From NCBI RefSeq assembly GCF_041435335.1, contig NZ_CP108430.1:2356001-2420000 (forward strand): a stretch of 64,000 nt of DNA, in the 5' to 3' direction. Made by a program: the position numbers and the translations under genes. How positions within the stretch are numbered: the first letter of the stretch is position 1; each line of letters opens with the position of its first letter. Source of the stretch: Streptomyces sp. NBC_01283 (GTDB lineage: Bacteria; Actinomycetota; Actinomycetes; Streptomycetales; Streptomycetaceae). Below are positions 26,858 through 40,240 of this stretch, one piece after another. The notes under the pieces were generated by a model. That model had not been told where the DNA came from. It did not search any database and saw only the letters and a list, made by a program, of their open reading frames with translations.

Positions 26858-28093
26858 ATGCCCAGGGTGCGTGAGGTCCGGAGGCGTACGTGGCTGATGG
26901 TCTCCGGAGTGGCCGTACTCGCGCTCGCGGCCACCGGGACCGGGATCGCCGTCTCGCAGTCTCAGGGGCGTGACGACCGCATCGCCGCCAACCGGGACCA
27001 GCTGAACCGGGCCTGCGCGGGCCTGCTCCCCCAGCAGCTGAGCTCCTTCGTGCCGGACGACTCGGCGGGTGTACTGGACGAGTACGGCACGCTCCTGACG
27101 TCACGGCAGCAGAGCAGGGCGCTGCTGGACTGCACGCTGTCATGGGGCGGTGACGCCGGCGGCCGTGAGCCTGACGCACAGGTGCGGGTCCGGGCCGAGG
27201 CCGTGCTCGGCAAGACCCAAGCGCCGACCGGAGACTTCGAACTGCCCCTGCCGAGCGGCACGTTGGGCGGCACAGGCTCCAGCGAGTACCGGCTCGACGG
27301 CAGTCAGGTGTCGGCCACCCTGCTCACCGAGTGCCCGAAGGGGCTGAGCGGTCGGGTCCGGCCGTCGAAGGACCTGCTCGTCTCCGTGGACCTGCCCTCA
27401 CGCGCCGACAACGAGTACGACATCCCCAGGTCCGACCAGCTCCTGGCGTCCCGTACCGCGGTCCGGGTCGCCGACTGGGTGAGCCGTGAACAGGGCTGCG
27501 GCACAGAGCCGTTGGCCGATGCCGGGAAGCCGAAGAGCGCCGACGCGCTCTGCGACTGGCTCTCCCCCCAGGCCCTGCGGTTCGCGCGGGGCGACTGGCG
27601 GTTCGACGAGAACGACACGGTGTACAGCGAGCGCGCGGGGGCGTGCGGCGGTAAATGGGACGACACGGCAGGCTGGGCCACCGATCTGAAGGTCACGGCG
27701 GCGGGCGCTCAGAGCTGGTCCGGTGTCCTCGCGCCGGGCGCGTACGAGAGCTTCGGCGACAGCGGATACGTCCCCGGGACCGAACAGAGCCGCCATGAGC
27801 GGGGCCCTGAGGGCCAGTTGACCTTTGACATGCCGGGTGACGATCCGCTGCTCGCGCTCTGGGCGCGGTCGGTGTGCGACGGCGGTCCGACGTTCCACCG
27901 GGTCACGGTCACGCCCGCCCTGGACTTCCGGCACCAGGACGAGGTCGTCGTGGACAAGAAGGAATGGCAGCGGATCTCGGCGGACGCGCGGGCCGTGCTC
28001 GACCGCTATCTGGCCGCGGACGACGGCTGGCCCCGGCGCTCGCACTGCCGTGACACGGAGATCATGGGAGAGGTGGAGCAGTGGCAGGGCTGA
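26858..28093 (+). CDS. Membrane-anchored extracytoplasmic protein, unknown function (first of a pair)
   Basis: A 411-residue protein with one N-terminal membrane segment (about 12-33) and an outside part of two similar halves, each beginning with a Cys-containing stretch (ACAGLLPQQL near 52; LCDWLSPQAL near 225). Six or more Cys suggest disulphides outside the cell. I recognise no named family. It overlaps the next gene by 13 bp, and that gene has the same architecture, so they are probably duplicates acting together. Before it, 26726-26857 holds repeated CGTCTCG/TCTCGAC words and a TTGACA at 26776. Confidence 0.78.
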   Translation: MPRVREVRRRTWLMVSGVAVLALAATGTGIAVSQSQGRDDRIAANRDQLNRACAGLLPQQLSSFVPDDSAGVLDEYGTLLTSRQQSRALLDCTLSWGGDAGGREPDAQVRVRAEAVLGKTQAPTGDFELPLPSGTLGGTGSSEYRLDGSQVSATLLTECPKGLSGRVRPSKDLLVSVDLPSRADNEYDIPRSDQLLASRTAVRVADWVSREQGCGTEPLADAGKPKSADALCDWLSPQALRFARGDWRFDENDTVYSERAGACGGKWDDTAGWATDLKVTAAGAQSWSGVLAPGAYESFGDSGYVPGTEQSRHERGPEGQLTFDMPGDDPLLALWARSVCDGGPTFHRVTVTPALDFRHQDEVVVDKKEWQRISADARAVLDRYLAADDGWPRRSHCRDTEIMGEVEQWQG

Positions 28094-29352
28094 CCTGGCG
28101 GTCCGGGGCGGGAAGGAAGCTCACCACGGCGGCCGGGGCGGTGTTCGCCCTCGCGCTGGTGGCGGGCGGGTACTTCTGGTTCAGCGGGGGCTACGACCGG
28201 TGGGTGGCGCAGCGCCTGGTGGCCGGTGCCTGCGACGGGGTGCTCCCGGCCGCCGAAGTGCGTGACGTACTGGGCGAGGGGCCGTTCCAGGACGATACGC
28301 GCGACCGGGCGGAAGGCGAGCTGAGCGATGCCTCGCTGCGCGTGGACTGCACGATCGCCCGCGACACCGAGCACCCCACGGGCACATCCACGCGCGTCGG
28401 CTCGGTGAAGGTGAACGTGCGGGCGGTGCCGGAGCGGGTAGCGAAGGACGACACCGGCTTCGCGGCGCGGGAGCGGCGGCGCGAGGACTTCACCGGCGAG
28501 TACGACGGGGTCTACCCGGACGTGTACCCCTCCCTGCCGCCGGTCGCGGTCGGCCCCGGCTGGAACGGCGTCTTCTCCGCGGACGAGGCGAGCGGCGGCG
28601 AGGCGTCGGCCACCACCGCCGTCGTGCTCGACTGCGCGCGCGGCCGTGGCGGGCTCCTGGTCACGGTCGACGCCAAGGACGAAGGTGTGACCCTCGACGC
28701 CCCCCGGCAGCGCACCGCCTTCGCCAGGATCGCCACCACCACGGCGGCGAACGCCTCCGGCCACTGGGGCTGCGACGCCGACCTGGGCAAGCCCCCGCGC
28801 ACGGTGGCGCTGCCCGTGAACTCGGACGAGGCGGTGCCGCCGGCCGATGCCACCGCGTCCTGCCGGGGCGTTCCGGGGCGTGGCTCCGAGGTCGCGCGGG
28901 CATGGGAGGGCTCGCGGCGCGGAACGCCGGTCGAGGTCTGCGTACTGGGACCCGGGACGGTGAGGGGAGACGGCCTGCCGGTCGCCAGGTCGACCGACGA
29001 CGTGGGCGGGCACTATCGGCTGAGCGCCTCCTACGGCCCGTACGCGCAGGACGAGCGGTATCGCTACCAGGACCGCTACGACTACATGGCGCAGGACCGC
29101 ATCCCCGGCGTGGCGCCCTCCGGCCGCCTCCCGGAGGGCGGCTACTGGGTGAGCGCGGAGTGTGAGAAGGGCGGTGAGCGCGCCCTGTTCACCGTCGAGC
29201 CGCCGGGGTCCCGTTCCCCCTCGTACCAACGGGACGAGAAGGACAAGCCCACGCCTGCCGACCGGGCCTATCAGCGCGCCGCGCTCAGGGCCTTCGCGGA
29301 AGGCTCGGCGAAGGCGCACGGCTGCGGGACGCCTGATTCCGTCAAGCCTTGA
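28081..29352 (+). CDS. Membrane-anchored extracytoplasmic protein, unknown function (second of a pair)
   Basis: A 423-residue protein from GTG 28081 (GGTGGAG just upstream). One membrane segment (about 17-34) is followed by ACDGVLPAAEVRDVLGEG, parallel to ACAGLLPQQL of the upstream gene, and a second half with TASCRGVPG and WVSAECEKGG. Divergence is high but order of conserved Cys and Trp segments is the same. Coupled to the first gene by a 13-bp overlap. Convergent with the PPOX-family gene five bases after the stop. Confidence 0.78.
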   Translation: MAGLTWRSGAGRKLTTAAGAVFALALVAGGYFWFSGGYDRWVAQRLVAGACDGVLPAAEVRDVLGEGPFQDDTRDRAEGELSDASLRVDCTIARDTEHPTGTSTRVGSVKVNVRAVPERVAKDDTGFAARERRREDFTGEYDGVYPDVYPSLPPVAVGPGWNGVFSADEASGGEASATTAVVLDCARGRGGLLVTVDAKDEGVTLDAPRQRTAFARIATTTAANASGHWGCDADLGKPPRTVALPVNSDEAVPPADATASCRGVPGRGSEVARAWEGSRRGTPVEVCVLGPGTVRGDGLPVARSTDDVGGHYRLSASYGPYAQDERYRYQDRYDYMAQDRIPGVAPSGRLPEGGYWVSAECEKGGERALFTVEPPGSRSPSYQRDEKDKPTPADRAYQRAALRAFAEGSAKAHGCGTPDSVKP

Positions 29353-29357
29353 CCTGA

Positions 29358-30038
29358 TCAGCCGTGCCGCGTCCCGCCGCGCTCGGCGATGTGCGGCGGG
29401 ACGGCGATGCCCGGCGGGAGCAGCGGGTCGGTGACCGGGGTGCCCCAACTGGCCGTCAGGGGAAGGTTTCCGGCCCAGATGCCGAGCTCCGCGTCCGGCC
29501 CTTCGCCGTCGTCCGGAGGGCCCGCGCTCGTCTTGACCGAGGCCTCCTCCAGGGAGAGCGCGAGCAGCGTCGTGGCGGCGAGTTCCTTGCGGCTGGGGCG
29601 CCTGGCGTGGTCCCACTGGCCGGGGGCCGCGTGTTCGGTGAGCAGGCGCAGGCCCGTCAGCTTCTCGTCCGGGTCGGTGACCTTGCGGGGGACGCCGTAG
29701 ATCATCGCGCTGCGGTAGTTGACGCCGTGCTCGAAGACGGAGCGGGCCAGGATCAGGCCGTCCACGTGGGTGACGGTGACACATATCGTCGCGCCGGAGT
29801 CGGTGGCCAGGCTGCGACTGGCGACCGAGCCGTGCAGATACAGCTGGGTGTCGTCGCGGCCGTAGACGGTGGGCACCACCATGGGGTGGCCGTCGATGAC
29901 GACGCCAAGATGGCAGATGAACCCCGCATCCAGGATCGCTTCGAGGTCGGCGCGGTCCAGGCTGCCCTGTTCGCGCAGGCGGCTGTGGCGGGTGCGGTCG
30001 GTCTCCGCGAGCGTGGTCTGCTGCTTGCTGGTGTTCAC
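29358..30038 (-). CDS. Pyridoxamine-5'-phosphate-oxidase-like flavin protein (NimA-like)
   Basis: A 226-residue split-barrel protein: GFICHLGVVIDGHPMVVPT, YLHGSVASRSLATD, TICVTVTHVDGLILARSVFE and NYRSAMIYG are characteristic of the Pyridox_ox_2 / nitroimidazole-resistance-like family, which binds FMN or haem. The substrate is unknown. GTG 30038 has GGAGG only one base upstream, which is an unusually tight spacing, so the true start may lie a few codons downstream. Confidence 0.85.
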   Translation of the reverse strand: MNTSKQQTTLAETDRTRHSRLREQGSLDRADLEAILDAGFICHLGVVIDGHPMVVPTVYGRDDTQLYLHGSVASRSLATDSGATICVTVTHVDGLILARSVFEHGVNYRSAMIYGVPRKVTDPDEKLTGLRLLTEHAAPGQWDHARRPSRKELAATTLLALSLEEASVKTSAGPPDDGEGPDAELGIWAGNLPLTASWGTPVTDPLLPPGIAVPPHIAERGGTRHG

Positions 30039-30068
30039 ACCTCCGCAAGCTACCGATATCGCGCATGA

Positions 30069-33778
<3,710 letters not shown>

Positions 33779-33921
33779 AGCAGTCAACTCCCCTCGTCTC
33801 CGTACGGGCGGCACGCATGTGCCTTGCCCACATGTACGACCGTGCGCGGGCGGCGGCAAGGAGTGGCGCGGCGTCCGTTTTCTTCAAGACGGGCGCGGGG
33901 CGGCTGCCTACGCTGCGAGGC

Positions 33922-34341
33922 ATGAACACGCACCTCACACCCCGCTTCGATCTGGTCGGCATCGTCGTCTCCGACATGGCCGCCACGCTCGCCTTCTACC
34001 GCCGCCTCGGCCTGGAGTTTCCCCCGGGTTCCGAGGACCAGCCGCATGTCGAGGCGGCCCTCCCCGGCGGTCTGCGCATCGCCTTCGACACCGAGGAGAC
34101 CATCAGGTCCTTCACCGAGAACTGGGAGCCGCCGCGGAGCGCGGGCCGCATCGGGCTCGCCTTCCACTGCGAGACCCCCGAGGGCGTCGACGCGGTGTAC
34201 GCGGAGCTTGTGGGCGCCGGACACCACGGTGAACTCAAGCCGTGGGACGCCTTCTGGGGCCAGCGGTACGCCTCGGTCCTCGACCCGGACGGCAACGGCG
34301 TCGACCTGTTCGCGCCGCTGGCTACTGAGGCCGCGGGCTGA
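33922..34341 (+). CDS. VOC (glyoxalase/bleomycin-resistance fold) protein
   Basis: A 139-residue two-module VOC protein: [21 protein letters not shown] opens the first beta-alpha-beta-beta-beta unit, and [18 protein letters not shown] closes the second. Metal and substrate are not predictable. Its 3' end overlaps the convergent AraC-type gene by 20 bp. Confidence 0.85.
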   Translation: MNTHLTPRFDLVGIVVSDMAATLAFYRRLGLEFPPGSEDQPHVEAALPGGLRIAFDTEETIRSFTENWEPPRSAGRIGLAFHCETPEGVDAVYAELVGAGHHGELKPWDAFWGQRYASVLDPDGNGVDLFAPLATEAAG

Positions 34342-35041
34342 GCAGTTCGCCCAGCGGCATGCCCGTCAACTCCTTGACGTCACGCGCCAGATGGGCCTGG
34401 TCGGCGAAGCCCGAGACCGCCGCGGTCTCCGCGAACGCCAGGCCTCCCCTGGCCAGGGCGAGCGCGCGCTGCAGCCGCAGCACACGGGCCAGCGTCTTGG
34501 GTCCGTAGCCGAACGCGGCAAGTGAACGCCGGTGCAGGAGGCGGGCGTTGATGCCCGCCTCCGCGGCGGTCGACGCGATGCTCCGCCCCGCGTCCAGTGC
34601 CTTGACGACGTGCGCGAGCAGTGGGTCGGGCGGTCCCGCACCGTCCGCCCGCGCCAGGGCGACGGACTCCAGGACGGCCGCCGGATCGCGGGCCGCGTCC
34701 ATGCGCTCGGTCAGCCGGCGTGCCTCGGCGGACGGCCACAGGTCGGCGAGGTCGACGCGCCGGTCACGGAGCTCGTGCGCGGGCACGCCGAGGAAGGCGG
34801 GGGCGGTGCCGGGATAGAAGCGGATGCCCACGTACCGGGCGGCGCCGTCCGGCTCGGGGCGGTACGCGCGGGTGTCGGGGCCCGCGACCAGGAGCCTGCC
34901 GCCGCTCCACAGCAGGTCCATGCAGCCGTCGGGCAGGACGGGGTAGACAGGGGCGTCCGAGCCACCGGCGGTACGGGTCCACAGGACCGCACCCGCGACC
35001 CGGGACGGCCGCTCCGCGTACTCCACGGTCTCGTACGACAC
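34322..35041 (-). CDS. AraC-family regulator with DUF6597-like N-terminus
   Basis: A 239-residue regulator. [23 protein letters not shown] matches the DUF6597 ligand domain; the C-terminus [20 protein letters not shown] and [20 protein letters not shown] is an AraC helix-turn-helix pair ending in the typical [13 protein letters not shown] 35041 has GAAG close upstream. It lies 26 bp after the next AraC gene on the same strand, so the two may be cotranscribed. Confidence 0.85.
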   Translation of the reverse strand: MSYETVEYAERPSRVAGAVLWTRTAGGSDAPVYPVLPDGCMDLLWSGGRLLVAGPDTRAYRPEPDGAARYVGIRFYPGTAPAFLGVPAHELRDRRVDLADLWPSAEARRLTERMDAARDPAAVLESVALARADGAGPPDPLLAHVVKALDAGRSIASTAAEAGINARLLHRRSLAAFGYGPKTLARVLRLQRALALARGGLAFAETAAVSGFADQAHLARDVKELTGMPLGELLSPRPQ

Positions 35042-35067
35042 GTCTTCAAGGCTACGCCGCCCAGGGG

Positions 35068-36003
35068 CTAGGCGGCCGGGGAGCGGTGCTCCTGCGGACT
35101 GACCCCGTAGACCCGCTTGAAGGCGCTGGACAGGGCGAACGCGCTGCCGTACCCGACACGGCGGGCGATGGCGGCGATGGTCTGTTCGCTGTCCCGCAGC
35201 AGGTCGGCGGCGAGCGCGAGCCGCCAGCCCGTCAGGTACGCCATCGGCGGCTCGCCCACGAGTTCGGTGAACCGCCGGGCGAGCGCGGCCCGCGACACGC
35301 CCGCCTTCGAGGCGAGCTCGGCGATCGTCCAGGGGTGTGCGGGGTCGTCCTGGAGCAGCCGGATCGCCTGCCCGACGACGGGGTCGCCCATCGCGCGGTA
35401 CCAGGCGGGGGCCTCCGCCTCGGGCCGGGAGAACCAGGCGCGCAGCGAGGCGATCATCAGCAGGTCGAGCAGCCGGTCGAGCACGACGTCTTGCCCCGGC
35501 TCGTCCTTGGCGATCTCGTCGGCGAGCAGCGGGGTGAGCGGGCAGTCCCACACCTCGGTGGGCAGGACGAGGAGCTGGGGCAGCGCGTCCAGGAGCCGTC
35601 CGGTGATCTCGCCGCGCGCCTGATAGGTGCCGATCAGCATCTCCGCGGGGCCGTCGGGCAGTTGGCCCCAGGTGCGCCGGCCGAGGTCGCGGTACCGGTC
35701 GGGCGGGGTGTCGCCGAGGGGCACGCAGTCCTCGCCCGGCTGGATCTCGACGTGGGGCTTGCGCGTCCGGTCGTCGGCGACCGTGTAGTGGTCGGGGCCG
35801 CGGGCGATGGCGACGTCGCCGGGACGGATCAGCTGGGGTTCGCCGTCGTCGGGCACGATCCAGGCGGTGCCCCGCACCATGATCATGACCGAGAGCGGCG
35901 CCTCGTCCGCGATGCGGACGGACCAGGGCGGGTCGAAGCACGCGCGGATCATGAAGGCTCCTCGCGCGCGGGGGCCTTCCAGCAAGCCTGCGAGTACGTC
36001 CAT
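35068..36003 (-). CDS. AraC-family regulator with cupin N-terminus
   Basis: A 311-residue regulator with a cupin_6 domain (about 1-180; [33 protein letters not shown]) and a C-terminal helix-turn-helix pair ([40 protein letters not shown]). Cupin_6 regulators often control a neighbouring oxidoreductase. Here an NAD(P)-binding protein is divergent across 80 bp, and it is the likely target. Confidence 0.88.
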   Translation of the reverse strand: MDVLAGLLEGPRARGAFMIRACFDPPWSVRIADEAPLSVMIMVRGTAWIVPDDGEPQLIRPGDVAIARGPDHYTVADDRTRKPHVEIQPGEDCVPLGDTPPDRYRDLGRRTWGQLPDGPAEMLIGTYQARGEITGRLLDALPQLLVLPTEVWDCPLTPLLADEIAKDEPGQDVVLDRLLDLLMIASLRAWFSRPEAEAPAWYRAMGDPVVGQAIRLLQDDPAHPWTIAELASKAGVSRAALARRFTELVGEPPMAYLTGWRLALAADLLRDSEQTIAAIARRVGYGSAFALSSAFKRVYGVSPQEHRSPAA

Positions 36004-36083
36004 GCCCAGAGCGTAGACGCACGCGTATGGGGGCGGGGCCCTGACGGATGGTTCCTTGTGGCGCGGGGCAGTTCACTGAAGTC

Positions 36084-36941
36084 ATGACAGAGACGGCAGT
36101 GAACAAGCAGAGCACGCAGAACATGACGGTGCTGGTCACGGGTGCTTCCGGCAAGACCGGACGCCGGGTCGCGGAGGCCGCGGAGGCGGCCGGATACACG
36201 GTGCGGGCCGCCTCGCGGTCGGGTGCGGTGCGGTTCGACTGGTACGACCCCACGACGTGGGAGGACGCGCTGCGGGGTGCGGACGCCGCGTACCTCGCCT
36301 ACATGCCGGACGTCGGGGCGCCCGGTGCGGGCGACGTGGTGGGCGCGCTGGCCCGGCGGGCGGTGGCACTCGGTGTGCGGCGGCTCGTGCTGCTTTCGGC
36401 CCGGGGCGAGGACCAGGCGGAGCCGGCCGAGCGGGCGGTGCGGGAGTCGGGGGCCGAGTGGACCGTCGTACGGGCGAGTTGGTTCGCCCAGAACCTCAGC
36501 GAGGGCCCGCTGCTCGACGGCATGCGGGCCGGGGAGCTGGTGTTCCCGGCCGGGGAGGTGCTCGAACCGTTCATCGACGCGCGGGACATCGCCGATGTGG
36601 TGGTGGCGGTGCTCCGCCCCGATTCGGGTTACGCGGGGCGGGTGGTGGAGATATCGGGGCCGCGCCTCATCTCGTTCCGTGACGCGGTGGCCGAGGTGTC
36701 GGCGGCGGCCGGGCGGGAGATCCGCTATGTCCCCGTATCGGCCCGGGAGTACGGGAGCGCGCTCGCGGAGTTCGGGGTGCCGCATGAGGAGACGGAGTTC
36801 CTGATCGAGCTCTTCGAGACGAACCTGGACGGCCGCAACGCGCATCTCTCGGACGGGGTGCGGGAAGTCCTGGGGCGGGCGCCCCGCGACTTCGCCGAGT
36901 TCGCCAGGGAGCACGCGGAGGCGGGCGTCTGGAAGGCCTGA
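36084..36941 (+). CDS. NmrA/SDR-like NAD(P)-binding protein
   Basis: A 285-residue atypical short-chain dehydrogenase. [20 protein letters not shown] is the glycine-rich NAD(P) loop; [16 protein letters not shown] and [15 protein letters not shown] are typical of NmrA-like or azoreductase QorB/YtfG-like proteins. It may act as a quinone reductase or redox sensor. ATG 36084 follows GAAG. It is divergent from the cupin-AraC regulator. Confidence 0.85.
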   Translation: MTETAVNKQSTQNMTVLVTGASGKTGRRVAEAAEAAGYTVRAASRSGAVRFDWYDPTTWEDALRGADAAYLAYMPDVGAPGAGDVVGALARRAVALGVRRLVLLSARGEDQAEPAERAVRESGAEWTVVRASWFAQNLSEGPLLDGMRAGELVFPAGEVLEPFIDARDIADVVVAVLRPDSGYAGRVVEISGPRLISFRDAVAEVSAAAGREIRYVPVSAREYGSALAEFGVPHEETEFLIELFETNLDGRNAHLSDGVREVLGRAPRDFAEFAREHAEAGVWKA

Positions 36942-36973
36942 GCGGGCTCCGGAGCCTTGCGGGGCGGGCGGTC

Positions 36974-37014
36974 ACCGGCTCCGCTGGGTTCGTCCTCACA
37001 CGCCGGACGGGCTG
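36974..37014 (-). repeat. Dispersed intergenic repeat, copy B (inverted)
   Basis: Read on the minus strand it begins CAGCCCGTCCGGCG, then TGTGAGGACGAACC, and matches copies A and C. A truncated second unit (the CAGCCCGTCCGGCG core) lies at 37023-37036. It fills the gap between the convergent NmrA-like and YihY genes. Confidence 0.8.
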
Positions 37015-37026
37015 AAACCCCACGCC

Positions 37027-37052
37027 GGACGGGCTGGAAACCCAGCCCGTCC
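37027..37052 (-). terminator. Hairpin terminator between convergent genes
   Basis: A perfect 11-bp stem (GGACGGGCTGG with CCAGCCCGTCC) and 4-nt loop, five bases after the YihY stop. It is symmetric and could stop transcription from both sides. It includes part of the truncated repeat unit. Confidence 0.75.
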
Positions 37053-37057
37053 CGGGC

Positions 37058-38209
37058 CTACTCGGGGGGCGGCTCTTCCCCGCCGCCGTTCCGCTTCCCG
37101 TGGCCCCGCAGCCGGGACGTCACGTCGTCCGGCGGCAGGAAGCGTGACCACCGCTCGGGGAACTCGGACGGCATGTCCGGGTCGTCCGGGTCGTAGGGGT
37201 CCTGCGAAGCCTCCCGCGCCGCCACCGCGCGGGCCACCACCTCCACCGCGCGCGCCTCCCGTATCCGGTCGTTGGCCGCGCGCGCGGCGGCCGTGGCGAC
37301 GGAGGGCCACACCCGGTCGATCGCGGCGTTCACCGCGGCCCCCACAAGGACCGCGAACGCCGACACGCCGATCCACAGGAGCACCGCCACCGGCGCCGCC
37401 AACGAACCGTAGATCGTGGGTCCTTCGACCGTGCTCGTCAGGTAGATCCGGAGCAGGAAACTGCCGAGGACCCACATCCCCAGGGCGATGAGCGCACCGG
37501 GCATGTCCTCCACCCAGGGCGAACGCACCGGCACCGACACGTGGTACAGCGTCGTCAGGAACACCACCGACAGCAGCGTCACCACCGGCCAGTAGAGGAT
37601 CTGCACCACCGTCGTGGAGCCGGGCACCAGCTTCACCACCGCGTCCGGCCCCGCCACCATCAGCGGCAGCGCCACCGAACCGATCAGCAGCGCCACGATG
37701 AACAGGCCGAACGCGAGGAGGCGGGTCTTGACGATGCCGCGCGCGCCGTCGAGCCCGTACATCACCGTGATCGTGTCGATGAAGACGTTCACGGCGCGCG
37801 AGCCCGACCACAGGGCGAAGACGAAGCCGATGGAGATGACGTCGGGCCGGCCGACCCGCATGACGTCCTCCAGTATCGGCTGCGCGATCTGGCTGACGCC
37901 CTTGTCGGAGAGGACCGTGCGGGACGCCTCCAGGATGTTGTTCTCGACGCTGGCGATGGTGTTCGCACCGGTCCAGCGGTCCACGTACGCGAGCAGGCCG
38001 ATCAGGCTCAGGAGCAGCGGCGGCACCGAAAGCAGCGTGAAGAACGCCGCCTCGGCGGCCAGGCCCAGGATGCGGTACTCCACACACGAGTTGACCGTGT
38101 CCTTGAGCAGCAGCCAGGCAGTCCTGCGCTTGGAGACGTTGCTGTAGAGAGCGCGGGCCCGGTTCCAGCGGCCCGACGGCCTCCCGGGTGTTTCTTTTGC
38201 CTGGTGCAC
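37058..38209 (-). CDS. YihY/virulence factor BrkB family membrane protein
   Basis: A 383-residue membrane protein with about six transmembrane segments between residues 45 and 305. LAAEAAFFTLLSVPPLLLSL and the glycine/proline-rich middle (YGSLAAPVAVLLWIGVSAF) are hallmarks of YihY/BrkB. The C-terminal 80 residues are a charged cytoplasmic tail. The first GTG (38209) overlaps the GGAGG it would need, so either the transcript is nearly leaderless or the start is slightly downstream. Divergent from aidB with only 17 bp between starts. Confidence 0.88.
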   Translation of the reverse strand: MHQAKETPGRPSGRWNRARALYSNVSKRRTAWLLLKDTVNSCVEYRILGLAAEAAFFTLLSVPPLLLSLIGLLAYVDRWTGANTIASVENNILEASRTVLSDKGVSQIAQPILEDVMRVGRPDVISIGFVFALWSGSRAVNVFIDTITVMYGLDGARGIVKTRLLAFGLFIVALLIGSVALPLMVAGPDAVVKLVPGSTTVVQILYWPVVTLLSVVFLTTLYHVSVPVRSPWVEDMPGALIALGMWVLGSFLLRIYLTSTVEGPTIYGSLAAPVAVLLWIGVSAFAVLVGAAVNAAIDRVWPSVATAAARAANDRIREARAVEVVARAVAAREASQDPYDPDDPDMPSEFPERWSRFLPPDDVTSRLRGHGKRNGGGEEPPPE

Positions 38210-38226
38210 CTCCTTACCGTAGCGGC

Positions 38227-39864
38227 ATGGCAGCCACCACCCACACAGTGACCAACCAGGCTCCGCCCCTGGTGGGATATGACGTTTTTACGTCGGACCG
38301 CGCACTCGCGGAAGGAGTCGAACGGCATCTCGATCCCGCCCTTCTCGGCACCGCGCGTGAGCAACTCTCCGAACTCGGGCGCACGGCGGGTTCGGCGCAG
38401 GCGCGGGAATGGGGGTTTCTGGCCAATGAGAATCCGCCCGTTCTGCACACCCATGACCGCTATGGGAATCGCATCGACGAAGTCGCCTTCCATCCGGCGT
38501 GGCACCGGCTGCTCGGCAAGGCGGTGTCGTCGGGCCTGACCACGGCGTGGTCGCGGCCGGGCGGCCATCTGCGGCGCGCGGCCGGGTTCCTGGTGTGGTC
38601 GCAGGTCGAGGCGGGGCACAGCTGCCCGATCTCGATGACGCACGCGGCCGTTCCCGCACTGCGGGCCGATCCCGTGCTGGCCGCCGAGTGGGAGCCCCGG
38701 CTCACCTCTCTCGTCTACGAAGAAGGGCTGCGGCCAGCCTCCCAGAAGGCCGGGGCGCTCTTCGGGATGGGCATGACGGAGAAACAGGGCGGCAGCGACG
38801 TGCGCGCGAATACGACGCGTGCGCGTGCCCTTGCGGAAGAGGGCACCTATGAACTCACGGGGCACAAGTGGTTCTGCTCCGCACCCATGTCCGACGGCTT
38901 TCTCGTGCTCGGGCAGACCGACCCGGGCCTTACCTGTTTCCTCGTACCGCGGGTCCTTGAGGACGGCACCCGGAACGCCTTCGCCATTCAGCGCCTGAAG
39001 GACAAACTGGGCAACAAGTCGAACGCGTCCAGCGAGGTCGAGTTCGACGGGACGTGGGCGCGCCGGGTCGGTGAGGAGGGGCGCGGGGTGCGCACCATCA
39101 TCGAGATGGTGGCGGCCACGCGGCTCGACTGCGTGGTGGGTTCGGCGGCGCTCATGCGGCAGGCCGTCGCGCAGGCCGTGCACCACGCCACGTACCGCGA
39201 GGCGTTCGGCGGGAAGCTCATCGACAAGCCGCTCATGCGCAACGTACTGGCGGATCTGGCCCTGGAGTCGGAGGCGGCCACGACGCTCGCGCTGCGCCTC
39301 GCCGCCGCGTACGACGACGGGAGCGAGCAGGAGCGGGCCTTCCTGCGCATCGCGGTGCCGGCCGCGAAGTACTGGGTGACCAAGCGCTGCACGCCGCTCG
39401 TGGTGGAGGCCCTGGAGGTGCTCGGCGGCAACGGATACGTCGAGGAGTCGGGGATGCCGCGGCTGCTGCGTGAGTCGCCGCTGAACTCCATCTGGGAGGG
39501 CTCGGGGAACGTACAGGCCCTTGACGTGCTGCGGGCGCTGCAGCGGGAGCCGCTGGCGCTGAACGCCTTCCTCCAGGAGGTCGGGCTCGCGCGCGGCGCC
39601 GATCACCGCCTGGACGGCGCGATCAAGGGGCTGCTCACCGAGCTGGCCGACCTGGACGGCATCGAGGCGCGGGCGCGGCGGCTGGTGGAGCGGATGGCCC
39701 TGGTGCTGCAGGGCTCGCTGCTCGTGCGGTACGCGCCCCCGGAGGTGGCCGACGCGTTCTGTGCCTCGCGGCTCGGCGGGGACTGGGGCTCGGCGTTCGG
39801 GACGCTGCCGCACACGCTCGACCTGGCCGCCGTGGTGGAGCGGGCGGCTCCGCGGGGCGACTAG
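38227..39864 (+). CDS. aidB: AidB-type acyl-CoA dehydrogenase family protein
   Basis: A 545-residue flavoprotein, the size of E. coli AidB (about 540). The central acyl-CoA dehydrogenase fold is recognisable (GMGMTEKQGGSDVRANTT, YELTGHKWFCSAPMSDGFLV, RRLVERMALVLQG), with the AidB-specific N-terminal and C-terminal extensions. AidB is induced by alkylation damage, binds DNA and is thought to deactivate alkylating agents. The short 17-bp space to the divergent yihY start leaves little room for a leader. An Ada/AlkA-like protein occurs elsewhere in the window (8.7-10.1 kb) but is not linked. Confidence 0.88.
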   Translation: MAATTHTVTNQAPPLVGYDVFTSDRALAEGVERHLDPALLGTAREQLSELGRTAGSAQAREWGFLANENPPVLHTHDRYGNRIDEVAFHPAWHRLLGKAVSSGLTTAWSRPGGHLRRAAGFLVWSQVEAGHSCPISMTHAAVPALRADPVLAAEWEPRLTSLVYEEGLRPASQKAGALFGMGMTEKQGGSDVRANTTRARALAEEGTYELTGHKWFCSAPMSDGFLVLGQTDPGLTCFLVPRVLEDGTRNAFAIQRLKDKLGNKSNASSEVEFDGTWARRVGEEGRGVRTIIEMVAATRLDCVVGSAALMRQAVAQAVHHATYREAFGGKLIDKPLMRNVLADLALESEAATTLALRLAAAYDDGSEQERAFLRIAVPAAKYWVTKRCTPLVVEALEVLGGNGYVEESGMPRLLRESPLNSIWEGSGNVQALDVLRALQREPLALNAFLQEVGLARGADHRLDGAIKGLLTELADLDGIEARARRLVERMALVLQGSLLVRYAPPEVADAFCASRLGGDWGSAFGTLPHTLDLAAVVERAAPRGD

Positions 39865-39926
39865 CGGGAACCGCGGGGGTGGTGCTGCGCCGACACGGGG
39901 GCGCCGAAGGGGCACGCTGAGCGGGG

Positions 39927-40190
39927 ATGCCGCCGATGGACCGGCTCGCCTCGTCCTGGACGTCAGCGGGCCGCGCCGAGGACACGTTCGGCGGTCCGGC
40001 GCGCACGGTGACGGTGCGTGCCGAACTCTCCCGGGTCCGACGCTACTTGGACGGCCGGCTGACCCGCCGCCCCTACCGCTTCACCGGGGAGGCGGACGCG
40101 GAGGTGCCGCTGCCCGAGCGTGCGTCGGACCTGCTGCCGCACTCGACGGCACCGGCGGTCGTGGAGGCACGGCGGGTGCCGGAGCCTTGA
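39927..40190 (+). CDS. Hypothetical 87-residue protein
   Basis: ATG 39927 follows GCGGGG and opens an 87-codon frame (MPPMDRLASSWTSAG, later RRYLDGRLTRRPYRFTGEAD). Third codon positions are mostly G or C, as in true genes here, but no family is recognised and it lies alone in a 375-bp gap between aidB and the metallopeptidase. It may be a small cytoplasmic protein or a remnant. Confidence 0.45.
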   Translation: MPPMDRLASSWTSAGRAEDTFGGPARTVTVRAELSRVRRYLDGRLTRRPYRFTGEADAEVPLPERASDLLPHSTAPAVVEARRVPEP

Positions 40191-40240
40191 GTGCCGGTCC
40201 TCCTCCCGGCCGCACCGGCCCCGTCACCCGCCGGTCACCC

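Noticed and set aside
38215..38220. TACCGT as a shared -10 element for yihY and aidB
   Set aside because: No acceptable -35 hexamer was found at 16-18 bp on either side, so the promoter was not annotated.
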